Below are positions 1 to 8,839 of a stretch of DNA of 64,000 nucleotides, piece after piece. The translations under genes were made by a program, and so were the position numbers. Position 1 is the first letter of the stretch. Each line of letters opens with the position of its first letter. The notes under the pieces are model-generated. The model saw nothing but the letters and a program-made list of their open reading frames with translations. It was not told the DNA's origin and searched no databases. The DNA is from an uncultured Pseudomonadota bacterium. Lineage in GTDB: Bacteria > Pseudomonadota > Gammaproteobacteria > Burkholderiales > Burkholderiaceae_C. The stretch is taken from the NCBI GenBank assembly GCA_945952465.1, contig CAMFIB010000003.1, forward strand, positions 1 to 64,000, given 5' to 3'.

Positions 1-1665
1 GCGCTGGGCCGTGGCGGCCGGGGCGGGCGCGGGTTCGGGCTTGGCCGGCGCGATGGGGGCCGGCGCGTCGGGCAGAACGCCCTTGATGACCGGCTCCTGC
101 TTGTTCGCGCGCTCCTGGCTGCGGCGGGTGACGGTGGTCGGGTCTTCGATCTCGTCGGCCATCTTGTAGCTGGCGTCGATGTTGTCGAGGCGCGGGTCGT
201 CGTGCTTCAGGCGCTCCAGCTTGTAGTTGGGCGTTTCCAGCGTCTTGTTGGGCACCATCAGCACGTTGATGCGCTGCTTCAGCTCGATCTTGGCGATTTC
301 CGAGCGCTTCTCGTTCAGCAGGAACGAGGCGACGTCGACCGGCACCTGGCACAGCACCGAGGCCGTGCTGTCCTTCATCGATTCTTCCTGGATGATGCGC
401 AGGATCTGCAGCGCCGAGCTTTCGGTGTCGCGGATGTGGCCGGAGCCGCCGCAGCGCGGGCAGGGGATGGACGCGCCTTCGCTGAGCGCCGGGCGCAGCC
501 GCTGGCGGCTCATTTCCATCAGGCCGAACTTGCTGATCGAGCCGAACTGCACGCGCGCGCGGTCCTGGCGCAGCGCGTCGCGCAGGCGGTTTTCCACCTC
601 GCGGCGGTTCTTGCTCTCCTCCATGTCGATGAAGTCGATGACGATCAGGCCGCCCAGGTCGCGCAGGCGCATCTGGCGGGCCACTTCGTCGGCGGCTTCC
701 AGGTTGGTGCGGGTGGCGGTTTCCTCGATGTCGCCGCCCTTGATGGCGCGGGCCGAGTTGACGTCGACCGAAACCAGCGCCTCGGTGTGGTCGATCACGA
801 TCGCGCCGCCCGACGGCAACGTGACGGTGCGGGCGTAGGCCGACTCGATCTGGTGCTCGATCTGGAAGCGGCTGAACAGCGGCGCGTCGTCGCGGTAGCG
901 CTTCACGCGCGGCGCATGTTCCGGCATCACGTGGGCCATGAACTGCTGGGCCTGCTCGTAGATGTCGTCGGTGTCGATCAGGATGTCACCGATGTCGTGG
1001 TTGAAGTAGTCGCGGATCGCGCGGATCACGAGGCTGGATTCCTGGTAGATCAGGAAGGCGCCCTTGCCCGCCTTGGACGCGCCTTCAATGGCGTTCCACA
1101 GCTTCAGCAGGTAGTTCAGGTCCCACTGCAGTTCCGGCGCGGTGCGGCCGATGCCGGCCGTGCGCGCGATGATGGACATGCCGTTGGGGTATTCCAACTG
1201 GTCCATGTTCTCCTTCAGCTCGGCCCGGTCCTCGCCCTCGATGCGGCGGCTCACGCCACCGCCGCGCGGGTTGTTGGGCATCAGCACCACGTAGCGGCCG
1301 GCCAGGCTGATGAAGGTGGTCAGCGCGGCGCCCTTGTTGCCGCGCTCTTCCTTTTCCACCTGGACCATCAGTTCCTGGCCTTCGCGGATCACGTCGTTGA
1401 TGCGGGCCTGGCTCACCGGCACGCCCGACGCGAAGTACTGGCGCGAGATTTCCTTGAACGGCAGGAAGCCGTGGCGGTCTTCGCCGTAGTCGACGAAGCA
1501 GGCCTCCAGCGACGGCTCGATGCGCGTCACCACCGCCTTGTAGATGTTGCCCTTGCGCTGCTCGCGCCCCTCGATTTCGATTTCGTAGTCGAGGAGCTTT
1601 TGTCCGTCGACGATGGCCAGGCGGCGTTCTTCGGCCTGCGTGGCGTTGATCAGCATCCGTTTCAT
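1..1665 (-). CDS. rne: Ribonuclease E (N-terminal 555 residues; C-terminus beyond window)
   Basis: Endoribonuclease that starts mRNA decay and processes rRNA and tRNA precursors on the inner face of the membrane. The translated start ([10 protein letters not shown]) and the following S1 RNA-binding domain (about residues 35-125) are canonical. The catalytic-domain segments around D301 ([10 protein letters not shown]) and D344 ([10 protein letters not shown]) carry the two metal-binding aspartates, and the Zn-link CPRCGGSG sits at 402-409. After about residue 500 the sequence turns into the Pro/Ala-rich low-complexity scaffold, which is cut by the window edge. The start ATG has an AAGGA about 9 nt upstream. 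It is divergent from rluC, as in E. coli. Identity is certain; RNase G is excluded by the long C-terminal extension. Confidence 0.97.
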   Translation of the reverse strand, partial: MKRMLINATQAEERRLAIVDGQKLLDYEIEIEGREQRKGNIYKAVVTRIEPSLEACFVDYGEDRHGFLPFKEISRQYFASGVPVSQARINDVIREGQELMVQVEKEERGNKGAALTTFISLAGRYVVLMPNNPRGGGVSRRIEGEDRAELKENMDQLEYPNGMSIIARTAGIGRTAPELQWDLNYLLKLWNAIEGASKAGKGAFLIYQESSLVIRAIRDYFNHDIGDILIDTDDIYEQAQQFMAHVMPEHAPRVKRYRDDAPLFSRFQIEHQIESAYARTVTLPSGGAIVIDHTEALVSVDVNSARAIKGGDIEETATRTNLEAADEVARQMRLRDLGGLIVIDFIDMEESKNRREVENRLRDALRQDRARVQFGSISKFGLMEMSRQRLRPALSEGASIPCPRCGGSGHIRDTESSALQILRIIQEESMKDSTASVLCQVPVDVASFLLNEKRSEIAKIELKQRINVLMVPNKTLETPNYKLERLKHDDPRLDNIDASYKMADEIEDPTTVTRRSQERANKQEPVIKGVLPDAPAPIAPAKPEPAPAPAATAQR

Positions 1666-2237
1666 GATGCGTGTCCTTCACTTTGCGCGGGCCTCGCGGG
1701 CCCGCTCTTCATCCCCAGCGGGACAAAAAGATGCCGGAACGAACGCGTGAAACGAAGGGAATTGCCGGGGCAGCCACAACGGCGCGCCGACCGATCGGAC
1801 AGATCAGTCGGGTCGCTGTGGCCTGGGCACGTGGATGGGGGCGAAACGAACTGGCCCTGCCGCGCCACGGCCGATGCGCGCGGCGACGGGCGCAGCGGGC
1901 ATTTGGCGGAGACGGGGGAGGGGCAGTGCCATGACGGCCGGTCGCGCGCCCGCCGGCCGGGGCATCAGCCACCGCCAGCAGAGTTCGAGCAGACCCAACA
2001 GCATCACAGACATTTCGCGGCTATCCGCCCGCAAGCCGCTTGTTCGGCTCACGGACTCTGGGTATTCCGTATCGGTGTTTCGACGATTCGCCTTGACCTC
2101 CCGGAACCCGTGCCACCGGGGGCATTGGCCCGCGGTTTGCGCGTTTTCAGAGGGGCGGCATCAACCTCCAGAGTGCGGTTCGGGATGTGTGTGGACTAAA
2201 CTCCAGACAAATCAACCACTTACAACGCCTCTCTGGT
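1666..2237 (-). promoter_or_regulatory. Long rne 5' leader (about 570 nt), presumed autoregulatory
   Basis: No gene is visible in this 570-base stretch. Given the promoter at 2245-2273, it would be transcribed as the untranslated leader of rne. It contains a perfect 7-bp hairpin close to the start codon (arms 1687-1693 and 1699-1705, 5-nt loop) and GC-rich stretches that could fold. In E. coli the rne leader (about 360 nt) is the target through which RNase E controls its own mRNA. An equivalent role here is inference. The long open frame on the plus strand across rne and this leader is a high-GC shadow. Confidence 0.55.
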
Positions 2238-3276
2238 GAAACACATTATAGGGGCCGGCGCGCCGCGTGAAAATGCCGTGACCGTCGCGCGGGCGATTGC
2301 CCCGGCGGCGTCGGTCGTCACGGTCGATGCGGAATCGGCTGGCCAGCGGCTCGACAATTTCCTGATCCGCGAACTGAAGGGCGTTCCCAAGACCCACGTC
2401 TACCGCATCATCCGCAGCGGCGAGGTGCGGGTGAACAAGGGCCGCGCGTCGGCCGACACCCGTGTCGCCGCTGGCGACCAGGTGCGTCTGCCGCCGGTTC
2501 GGCTGCCTGAACGCGTGGTCGACCCCGACGCCGCCGGCGCGCGACCGGCGCCGGGCCGCGAGTTCCCGGTGCTGCTGGAAGACGAGCATTTGCTCGCCAT
2601 CGCCAAACCGGCCGGGGTGGCTGTGCACGGCGGCAGCGGGGTGAGCTTCGGCGTCATCGAACAGCTCCGGCAGGCCCGGCCGCACAGCCCCTATCTGGAA
2701 CTGGTGCACCGGCTGGACCGGGAAACCTCTGGCGTGCTGCTGGTCGCCAAGAAACGCAGCGCACTGGTGCATCTGCAAGACCAGCTGCGCGAGCGCGGCG
2801 GCGACAAGGCAATGGCCAAGACCTACCTCGCGCTGGTGAACGGCTACTGGCCGACCAACCTGAAGGTGATCGACCGGCCGCTGCACAAGTACCTCATCGA
2901 CGGCGGCGAGCGCCGCGTGAAAGTGACCACCGCCGACGACCCCGAAGGCCAGCGCGCCATCACGCTGGTGAAAGTGGCCAAACGCGTCGGCGCCGACACG
3001 CTGCTGGAGGTGACCATCAAGACCGGCCGCACCCACCAGATCCGGGTGCACCTGGCCTCCCACACCCACGTCATCCTCGGCGACGACAAATACGGCGATT
3101 TCGAGCGCAACCGCCAGTTGCTGAAGGCCGACCCGCCGCTCAAGCGCATGTTCCTGCACGCATGGCGGCTGCAGTTCAACCACCCGGACACAGGCCAGCG
3201 CGTGGCGCTCACCGCCGAGCTGCCCGACGACCTCGACCATTACCTGAAGGCCCACGCCAATGGCCCCGCCGCGTAA
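2236..3276 (+). CDS. rluC: 23S rRNA pseudouridine synthase RluC
   Basis: Isomerises uridines 955, 2504 and 2580 (E. coli numbering) of 23S rRNA. An N-terminal S4 domain (AGQRLDNFLIRELKGVPKTH onward) is followed by the RluA-type catalytic core with the signature HRLDRETSG containing the catalytic Asp; the C-terminal block GRTHQIRVHLA is also diagnostic. Length (346 aa) is slightly above E. coli RluC (319 aa). The first possible start is the GTG used here, but it has no Shine-Dalgarno sequence and lies inside the rne promoter. A GTG at 2278 gives a start closer to the S4 domain and is a serious alternative. Its end overlaps the next gene by 17 nt. Confidence 0.93.
   Translation: MKHIIGAGAPRENAVTVARAIAPAASVVTVDAESAGQRLDNFLIRELKGVPKTHVYRIIRSGEVRVNKGRASADTRVAAGDQVRLPPVRLPERVVDPDAAGARPAPGREFPVLLEDEHLLAIAKPAGVAVHGGSGVSFGVIEQLRQARPHSPYLELVHRLDRETSGVLLVAKKRSALVHLQDQLRERGGDKAMAKTYLALVNGYWPTNLKVIDRPLHKYLIDGGERRVKVTTADDPEGQRAITLVKVAKRVGADTLLEVTIKTGRTHQIRVHLASHTHVILGDDKYGDFERNRQLLKADPPLKRMFLHAWRLQFNHPDTGQRVALTAELPDDLDHYLKAHANGPAA
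2245..2273 (-). promoter_or_regulatory. Sigma-70 promoter of rne
   Basis: Read on the minus strand: -35 TTTTCA (2273-2268), 17-bp spacer, and a perfect -10 TATAAT (2250-2245). It points at rne, with a predicted start near 2238. It overlaps the beginning of the rluC reading frame on the other strand, so the two divergent genes share this DNA. Confidence 0.7.
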
Positions 3277-3928
3277 GCGCCGCTTCGACCTCGTCGTCTT
3301 CGACTGGGACGGCACGCTGTTCGACTCCACCGCCATCATCACCCGCTGCATCCAGAACGCGGTGCGCGACGTCGGCGGCACCGTGCCCAACGACCGGGAC
3401 GCCTCGTTCGTCATCGGCATGGGGCTGATGCAGGCACTGGCCCATGCCGCGCCCGACGTGCCCCCGGACCGCTACCCCGAGCTGGGCGCGCGCTACCGGT
3501 TCTACTACCAGGCGCACCAGAACGATTTGAGCCTGTTCGACGGTGTGCCCGAACTGCTGGCCGACCTGCGCTCCCGCCAGCATCTGCTGGCCATCGCCAC
3601 CGGCAAGTCGCGCGCCGGGCTCGATGAGGTGCTGGCGGTTGGCGACCTGGCGACCCGGTTCGATGCGAGCCGCACCGCCGACGAAACCGCCGGCAAGCCC
3701 AACCCGCGCATGCTGCTGGAGCTGATGGCCGAGCTGGGCGTGGCGGCCGGCCGCACGCTGATGATCGGCGACACCACGCACGACCTGCAGTTGGCCCGCA
3801 ACGCCGGTTGCGCCAGCGTGGCCGTGAGCTATGGCGCGCACGAGCCCGACAGCTTCCATGCGCTGGGTCCGCTGCACGTTGCCCATTCGGTGCAAGGCCT
3901 GCACGATTGGCTGAAGGAGAACGGCTGA
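3260..3928 (+). CDS. HAD-superfamily hydrolase (phosphoglycolate-phosphatase-like)
   Basis: 222-aa soluble phosphatase of the haloacid dehalogenase superfamily. Motif I is DWDGTLFDS (residues about 13-21, nucleophile Asp plus general acid Asp); motif III Lys is in the AGKPNPRMLLE segment; motif IV is MIGDTTHDL. The cap is the small helical type between motifs I and II, as in Gph-like enzymes. The substrate cannot be read from sequence. The gene overlaps rluC by 17 nt and its TGA overlaps the next ATG, so rluC-HAD-Rieske-sppA form one translationally coupled operon, an order common in Burkholderiales. Confidence 0.88.
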   Translation: MAPPRKRRFDLVVFDWDGTLFDSTAIITRCIQNAVRDVGGTVPNDRDASFVIGMGLMQALAHAAPDVPPDRYPELGARYRFYYQAHQNDLSLFDGVPELLADLRSRQHLLAIATGKSRAGLDEVLAVGDLATRFDASRTADETAGKPNPRMLLELMAELGVAAGRTLMIGDTTHDLQLARNAGCASVAVSYGAHEPDSFHALGPLHVAHSVQGLHDWLKENG

Positions 3929-4296
3929 TGAGCGATCAGGCCGTGCCGCTGTGCAATTCCCGCGACATCGCCGAGGGCGGCGACGCCGTGCCCTTCGACG
4001 TGGTGTACGCCGGCCAGACCTGCCGCGGCTTCGCGGTCCGCTTCGAGGGGCGCTGCCATGCCTACCTCAACCAGTGCGCCCACGTGGCCATGGAAATGGA
4101 CTACCAGCCCAACCGCTTCTTCGACGACACCGGCCGATGGCTGCTCTGCGCCACCCACGGCGCCGTCTACAGGCCCGACACCGGCCAGTGCGCCGGCGGC
4201 CCCTGCCGCGGCGGGCTTGTGCCCATTGCCCTGAGCGAGCAGGGCGGGGTGGTGTACTGGCATACTGCCCACAACCTGAAACCTGTCGAATTCTGA
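3928..4296 (+). CDS. Small Rieske [2Fe-2S] protein
   Basis: 122-aa single-domain Rieske ferredoxin-like protein. The two cluster-binding pairs are visible: C50-x-H52 (NQCAHVAME) and C74-x2-H77 (LLCATHGAVY). There is no signal peptide or membrane segment, so it is cytosolic, unlike cytochrome bc1 Rieske proteins. The start ATG overlaps the TGA of the preceding phosphatase gene by one base. Family members act as small electron carriers or as regulators of unclear role; no partner oxygenase is encoded nearby, so its function is unknown. Confidence 0.88.
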   Translation: MSDQAVPLCNSRDIAEGGDAVPFDVVYAGQTCRGFAVRFEGRCHAYLNQCAHVAMEMDYQPNRFFDDTGRWLLCATHGAVYRPDTGQCAGGPCRGGLVPIALSEQGGVVYWHTAHNLKPVEF

Positions 4297-4306
4297 GCCG
4301 CTAGAC

Positions 4307-5308
4307 ATGACCGAACCTTCCCTGGGCCCGCTGGACCCCCACGATTCCCCGCGCGCCGCCGCCACCGCTGTTCAGCCCGACGGCTGGGAGCGCAAGGTGC
4401 TGGAGAAGATGGTGCTGGCCAGCGTGGCCGAGCAGCGCAGCGCCCGCCGCTGGCGCATCTTCAACCGGCTGTTCTGGCTGGTGCTGGTCGGCCTGGTGGT
4501 GTGGGGCATGATGGCCCGGCCCGGCAGCCGCAGCGGCAATGAAAACACCAACCCGCACTCGGCCATGGTCTCGATCAAGGGCGAGATCGCTTCGGGCGGC
4601 GAGACCAGCGCCGAACTCGTGAACGACGCGCTGCGTTCGGCCTTCGAGGACAGCGGCTCCAAGGGCGTCATCCTGCTCATCAACTCGCCCGGCGGCAGCC
4701 CGGTGCAGGCCGGCATGATCAACGACGAAATCCATCGGCTCAAGGCCAAATACAAGAAGCCGGTCTACGCGGTGGTGGAGGAGTCGGCGGCGTCGGCGGC
4801 CTACTACATCGCGGTGGCGGCCGACAAGATCTATGTGGACAAGGCCAGCGTCGTCGGCAGCATCGGCGTGCTGATGGACGGCTTCGGTTTCGTCGGCCTG
4901 ATGGACAAGCTGGGCATCGAGCGCCGGCTGATGACGGCCGGCGAGAACAAAGGTTTCCTCGATCCGTTCAGCCCGCAGACCGAGAAACACCGCGCCTATG
5001 CGCAGACGCTGCTGAACCAGATTCACCAGCAGTTCATTTCGGTGGTGAAGGCGGGCCGTGGCGACCGCCTGAAGGAAACGCCGGAAACCTTCAGCGGCCT
5101 GTTCTGGAGCGGCCAGCAGGCCATCGAGCTGGGGCTGGCCGACCAGCTCGGCAATGTCGACTATGTGGCCCGGGAGGTCATCAAGGCCGAAGACCTGGTC
5201 GACTACACCCGCAAGGACAACGTGGCCGAGCGCCTGGCGAAGAAGTTCGGCGCGTCGGTCGGCGAAGGCATGGTCCACGCGATGAAGGCCATCCCGGCCC
5301 TGCGCTGA
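4307..5308 (+). CDS. sppA: S49 family signal peptide peptidase (SppA-type)
   Basis: Membrane-anchored serine protease that clears cleaved signal peptides. A cytosolic N-terminal tail is followed by one membrane span (about residues 54-69, RLFWLVLVGLVVWGMM). The S49 domain follows, with the serine in EESAASAAYY (S163) and the general-base lysine in AGENKGFLDP (K215), the short single-domain type as in Bacillus SppA. Length 333 aa fits. It is the last gene of the rluC operon. Downstream it converges with the methyltransferase gene; a 6-bp inverted repeat (CCAAGG/CCTTGG) lies between them without a T-run. Confidence 0.92.
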   Translation: MTEPSLGPLDPHDSPRAAATAVQPDGWERKVLEKMVLASVAEQRSARRWRIFNRLFWLVLVGLVVWGMMARPGSRSGNENTNPHSAMVSIKGEIASGGETSAELVNDALRSAFEDSGSKGVILLINSPGGSPVQAGMINDEIHRLKAKYKKPVYAVVEESAASAAYYIAVAADKIYVDKASVVGSIGVLMDGFGFVGLMDKLGIERRLMTAGENKGFLDPFSPQTEKHRAYAQTLLNQIHQQFISVVKAGRGDRLKETPETFSGLFWSGQQAIELGLADQLGNVDYVAREVIKAEDLVDYTRKDNVAERLAKKFGASVGEGMVHAMKAIPALR

Positions 5309-5358
5309 GCCGCTGCCCACCAAGGCGACCGCCCCTTGGGAGGGCGGGCTTGAGGGCG

Positions 5359-6126
5359 TCAGCGGCCGATGGCGAACACCGCTGGCAGGCCGCCCACTTC
5401 GCAAGCCTCGCCCTCGCGCCAGGCCTTCACGGACTGGCTGCGGGTACGCGCCTGCGGCAGCGTCAGCCCCGAACTCACCGCCAGCCGGGTGTTGGGGTGC
5501 AGCACCTCGATCAGCGCGGCCAGCAGCGCGGCGTTGCGGTAGGGCGTTTCGATGACGATCTGCGCCTGGCCGCTTTTCAGCGCCAGTGTTTCGAGCTGCT
5601 TGATGGCGGTGGCGCGCGCGGCCGCGTCCTGCGGCAGGTAGCCGGAAAAAGCGAAGTTCTGCCCATTCAGTCCGCTGGCGGCCAGCGCCAGCAGCAGCGA
5701 CACCGGCCCCACCAGCGGCACCACCGGCAGGCCCATGTCGTGCGCGGCCCGCACCACCGAGCTGCCGGGGTCGGCAATGGCCGGCATGCCGGCTTCGCTG
5801 ATCAGGCCGATGTCGTGGCCCATGAGCGCCGGGGCCAGCAGCGTGCGGGGGTCGAAGGCCGGGGTCTTGCCGTGGTCGCCCTTCTTGTGCACCGCGTGTG
5901 GCAGCTCAGCGATCTGCTGGGCCTGCAGCGGCAGCGCGAGCGGCGCGATGGCGTCAACGCGCTTCAGGTAGGCGCGGGTGGTCTTGGCGTTCTCGGCGAT
6001 CCAGTGCGTCAGCCGGGCGGCGGTGCGGATGGTGCCCATCGGCAGCACCTCGGCCAGCGGCACCGGCTCGGCGCAGCCGAAATCCAAGGGCCCGGGGACG
6101 AGGTAGAGCGTTCCAGCGGTCGTCAT
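5359..6126 (-). CDS. SAM-dependent methyltransferase, tetrapyrrole-methylase/RsmI-like family
   Basis: 255-aa protein of the tetrapyrrole (corrin/porphyrin) methylase fold. Typical segments are LYLVPGPLDF at the N-terminus (a variant of the LYVVATPIGN start of RsmI), the loop GLISEAGMPAIADPGSSVVR, and PLVGPVSLLLALAASGLNG. It resembles RsmI (16S rRNA 2'-O-methylation at C1402), but with a shorter, divergent N- and C-terminus, so it is probably a paralogue of unknown substrate. Its ATG overlaps the maf stop codon (ATGA), indicating translational coupling. Confidence 0.82.
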   Translation of the reverse strand: MTTAGTLYLVPGPLDFGCAEPVPLAEVLPMGTIRTAARLTHWIAENAKTTRAYLKRVDAIAPLALPLQAQQIAELPHAVHKKGDHGKTPAFDPRTLLAPALMGHDIGLISEAGMPAIADPGSSVVRAAHDMGLPVVPLVGPVSLLLALAASGLNGQNFAFSGYLPQDAAARATAIKQLETLALKSGQAQIVIETPYRNAALLAALIEVLHPNTRLAVSSGLTLPQARTRSQSVKAWREGEACEVGGLPAVFAIGR

Positions 6127-6737
6127 GCCAACCCCGGCAGCAGCGGCACACCGGCTGCGCGCAGCAGCCGGCAGGTGGCGATCAGCGGCAGGCCGACCAG
6201 CGCGGTCGGGTCGTCGCACGCAATCGCGTCCAGCATCACGATGCCCAGGCCTTCGCTTTTGGCGCTGCCGGCGCAGTCGTAAGGCTGTTCGGCGCGCAGG
6301 TAGGCCTCGATTTCGGCGTCGCTGGTGTCGCGGAACGCCACCCGCACCGGCACCACGTCGGTCCCGACATGGCCGGAGGCCGCGCAGACCACCGCCACCG
6401 CGGTCTGGAAGACCACCGTCTGGCCACGCATCATCCGCAATTGGGCGACGGCGCGCTCGTGGGAGCCGGGTTTGCCGAGCGGCTGGCCGTGCAGGTCGGC
6501 CACCTGGTCGGAGCCGATCACCACCGCCTGCGGGTGCCGTGCCGCCACCTCGCGCGCCTTGGCCAGCGCCAGCCGGGTGGCCAGCGCCAGCGGGGCTTCG
6601 CCGGGCAGCGGGGTTTCGTCGACCGCTGGCGCGTCCGTGCTGAACGGGACGCGCAGCCGGCTCAGCAGCTCATGGCGGTAGCGGGAGGTCGATCCCAGCA
6701 CCAGCGGGCGGGGTGAGGGCGGGGTGGTAAAGCTCAT
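6123..6737 (-). CDS. maf: Maf-family nucleoside triphosphate pyrophosphatase
   Basis: 204-aa house-cleaning pyrophosphatase that hydrolyses non-canonical or modified NTPs. Family motifs are GSTSRYRHELL near the N-terminus, VDETPLPGE, IGSDQVADL, the conserved lysine in LGKPGSHERA, and the C-terminal block YDCAGSAKSEGLG. The latter resembles the YceF (m7GTP) subfamily more than the dTTP/UTP type. It is divergent from yceD and translationally coupled to the downstream methyltransferase. Confidence 0.93.
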   Translation of the reverse strand: MSFTTPPSPRPLVLGSTSRYRHELLSRLRVPFSTDAPAVDETPLPGEAPLALATRLALAKAREVAARHPQAVVIGSDQVADLHGQPLGKPGSHERAVAQLRMMRGQTVVFQTAVAVVCAASGHVGTDVVPVRVAFRDTSDAEIEAYLRAEQPYDCAGSAKSEGLGIVMLDAIACDDPTALVGLPLIATCRLLRAAGVPLLPGLA

Positions 6738-6762
6738 GCCGGCGATTCTCTTACACTGCCGC

Positions 6763-7323
6763 ATGGTCACGAAGTTCTCGCCCCGCTCGCTGAACCTGCG
6801 GGCTTTTGCACAGCAGGAAGCCACCCTGACGGGCGCCGATCCGCTACAAGAATATGAGCGCCTCAGCGAGGAACAGCGCCGACTTGAGGCAGATTCTGTT
6901 GCAAAACCAACCGTGGACTGGACGGCGCGGGGTGAACTGCGCGCCGGTCCCGGTGGCGCCGAGCAGATCTGGCTGCACCTGAACGCCGACGCGACGATCG
7001 CAATGGCCTGCCAACGCTGCCTGCAGCCGGTGGCGGTGCCGCTGGCCACCGACCGCTGGTTCCGCTTCGTGGCCGACGAAACCACCGCCGAGGCCGAAGA
7101 CCAGGACGCCGAGGAAGACGTGCTGGTGCTGGCGCCGTCGTTCGACCTGCTGGAGCTGGTGGAAGACGAGTTGCTGATGGACCTGCCGCTGGTGCCGGCC
7201 CACGAGCTGTGCCCGGTCGACCTGCCGCACGAAGCCGCCGACGAGGGCGCACCGCAGTCCGGCGACGGCAAGCCCAACCCGTTCGCGGTGTTGGCCGGCC
7301 TGAAGTCGGGCAAACCGAACTGA
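6763..7323 (+). CDS. yceD: YceD/DUF177 family protein
   Basis: 186-aa protein of the DUF177 family, which sits upstream of rpmF in most bacteria; E. coli YceD is linked to 23S rRNA accumulation. The conserved CxxC block is ACQRCLQPVAVPL. An acidic stretch follows and the end is NPFAVLAGLK, typical of the family. The ATG at 6763 is preferred over an upstream in-frame start because family members begin just before the FSPRSLNLRAFA segment. Its gene is divergent from maf. Confidence 0.9.
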   Translation: MVTKFSPRSLNLRAFAQQEATLTGADPLQEYERLSEEQRRLEADSVAKPTVDWTARGELRAGPGGAEQIWLHLNADATIAMACQRCLQPVAVPLATDRWFRFVADETTAEAEDQDAEEDVLVLAPSFDLLELVEDELLMDLPLVPAHELCPVDLPHEAADEGAPQSGDGKPNPFAVLAGLKSGKPN

Positions 7324-7353
7324 ATGGCCCGTGGCCGGGGCTGCCCGCCGGGC

Positions 7354-7383
7354 TGGTCAGGAGGGGTGGCCTTGGGCTATAAT
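7354..7383 (+). promoter_or_regulatory. Promoter upstream of rpmF
   Basis: A -35-like TGGTCA (7354-7359), 18-bp spacer and perfect TATAAT (7378-7383) lie after the yceD stop and about 100 nt before rpmF. It gives rpmF its own strong transcription apart from yceD. Confidence 0.6.
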
Positions 7384-7482
7384 CAAAGGCTTCGCGCGCA
7401 TGAGCGCCTGCCCCCGGCCCGATGGCCGAGTGGATGTGGCTTGCGCACTTCCACTCACCTTTGACCTCCCCAGGAGCCAACC

Positions 7483-7668
7483 ATGGCCGTCCAGCAAAAC
7501 AAAAAGTCCCCGTCCAAGCGTGGCATGCACCGCTCGCACAACGCGCTGAACGTGCCCGGCATCGCGGTTGAGCCGACCACCGGTGAAGTTCACCTGCGCC
7601 ACCACATCAGCCCGAACGGCTTCTACCGTGGCCGTCAGGTGCTGAAGAACAAGTCCGAAGAAGCCTGA
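7483..7668 (+). CDS. rpmF: 50S ribosomal protein L32
   Basis: 61-aa bL32. The start [20 protein letters not shown] and the FYRGRQVL end are characteristic. This version has no Zn-binding cysteines, as is usual for proteobacterial L32. A strong promoter lies upstream and an intrinsic terminator downstream, so it can be expressed far above the downstream lipid genes. Confidence 0.97.
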   Translation: MAVQQNKKSPSKRGMHRSHNALNVPGIAVEPTTGEVHLRHHISPNGFYRGRQVLKNKSEEA

Positions 7669-7682
7669 GCGCTTTCTTCATG

Positions 7683-7724
7683 AAGGGCCCGAGCTACAGA
7701 CCCGTAGCGTCGGGCCTTTGTTTT
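7683..7724 (+). terminator. Intra-operon intrinsic terminator after rpmF
   Basis: Two stacked stems: AAGG(G)CCCGA pairs with TCGGGCCTT (one bulged G), enclosing GCTAC/GTAGC around a 6-nt loop, followed by TTTGTTTT. It lies between rpmF and plsX in the same orientation. No promoter is evident before plsX, so it probably attenuates rather than ends transcription. Confidence 0.7.
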
Positions 7725-7766
7725 GTGGATTTCTCCTCGCCGCTGCGCTGACCGGATCGACCGCCG

Positions 7767-8831
7767 ATGACCACCTTGGCCGTCGACTGCATGGGGGGTG
7801 ACCATGGCCCCGCCATCACGCTGCCCGCCTGCCGGGCCTTCCTCGACCAGCACCCCGACGCTTTTCTGCTGCTGGTCGGCCAGCCCGAGCGGCTGGCCGG
7901 TTTCGAGCACCCACGCGCCCGCACCGTAGCCGCCACCGAGGTGGTGAGCATGGACGACCCGGTCGAGGTCGCGCTGCGCAAGAAAAAAGACTCGTCGATG
8001 CGGGTCGCCATCCAGCAGGTGAAAGACGGCGCGGCCCAGGCGGCGGTGTCGGCCGGCAACACCGGCGCGCTGATGGCGATCGCCCGTTACCTGCTCAAGA
8101 CGCTCGACGGCATCGACCGCCCGGCCATTGCCACCCAAATGCCCAACGCCACCGGCGGCGCCACCACGGTGCTGGACCTTGGCGCCAACGTGGATTGCAC
8201 GGCCGAGCATCTGCTGCAGTTCGCGGTGATGGGCTCGGCGCTGGTCTCTGTGCTGAACAACGACGAACAGCCCCGCGTCGGTTTGCTCAACATTGGTGAA
8301 GAAATCATCAAAGGCGGTGAAACCATCAAAAAGGCGGGCGAATTGCTGCGATCTGCCGGTAACTCCGGCGTTCTGAATTTTGCCGGCAACGTGGAAGGCA
8401 ACGACATCTTCAAGGGCAGTGTCGACCTCGTGGTGTGTGATGGTTTTGTCGGCAACGTCGCGCTGAAGGCCAGCGAGGGGCTGGCGTCGATGATCGGTGG
8501 CTTTCTTCGGGCCGAGTTCTCGCGCGGCATTTTTTCGAGATTTGCTGCAATCTGCGCTTATCCGGTGTTATCGGCGTTCAAAAAGCGCGTAGATCACCGG
8601 CGATACAACGGCGCCGCGCTGCTGGGCTTGCGCGGGCTGGTGTTCAAGAGCCACGGTTCGGCCGACGCTTTCGCCTTCGAGCGTGCGTTGCGCCGCGCGT
8701 ATGATGCGTCGCGTAACGATTTGCTCGACCGCGTGCAGGCCCGCATTGCCCGCGCCGCGCCCTTGCTGGTCAACCGCGAAGCGGCGCCAGTGGCAGCGGT
8801 GGCCGGCGAAGCCGCCGAGCCCGCCCACTGA
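7767..8831 (+). CDS. plsX: Phosphate acyltransferase PlsX
   Basis: Converts acyl-ACP to acyl-phosphate, the first step of phospholipid synthesis by the PlsX/PlsY route; a peripheral membrane enzyme. The start [12 protein letters not shown] and the conserved segments [28 protein letters not shown] and [19 protein letters not shown] are family signatures. Length (354 aa) is normal. A short AT-rich patch near 8526-8585 encodes a variable segment ([16 protein letters not shown]). First gene of the plsX-fabHDG-acpP-fabF run. Confidence 0.96.
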   Translation: MTTLAVDCMGGDHGPAITLPACRAFLDQHPDAFLLLVGQPERLAGFEHPRARTVAATEVVSMDDPVEVALRKKKDSSMRVAIQQVKDGAAQAAVSAGNTGALMAIARYLLKTLDGIDRPAIATQMPNATGGATTVLDLGANVDCTAEHLLQFAVMGSALVSVLNNDEQPRVGLLNIGEEIIKGGETIKKAGELLRSAGNSGVLNFAGNVEGNDIFKGSVDLVVCDGFVGNVALKASEGLASMIGGFLRAEFSRGIFSRFAAICAYPVLSAFKKRVDHRRYNGAALLGLRGLVFKSHGSADAFAFERALRRAYDASRNDLLDRVQARIARAAPLLVNREAAPVAAVAGEAAEPAH

Positions 8832-8839
8832 ACCACCCC

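Noticed and set aside
202-2199. 665-codon open frame on the plus strand
   Set aside because: It runs antisense to rne with a His/Ala/Arg/Asp-rich, low-similarity product. The rne protein on the other strand is unmistakable, so this is a high-GC shadow frame.
8526-8585. AT-rich patch in plsX as another repeat copy
   Set aside because: It stands out in composition but does not align with the GGCGCTGACT core shared by the five accepted copies.
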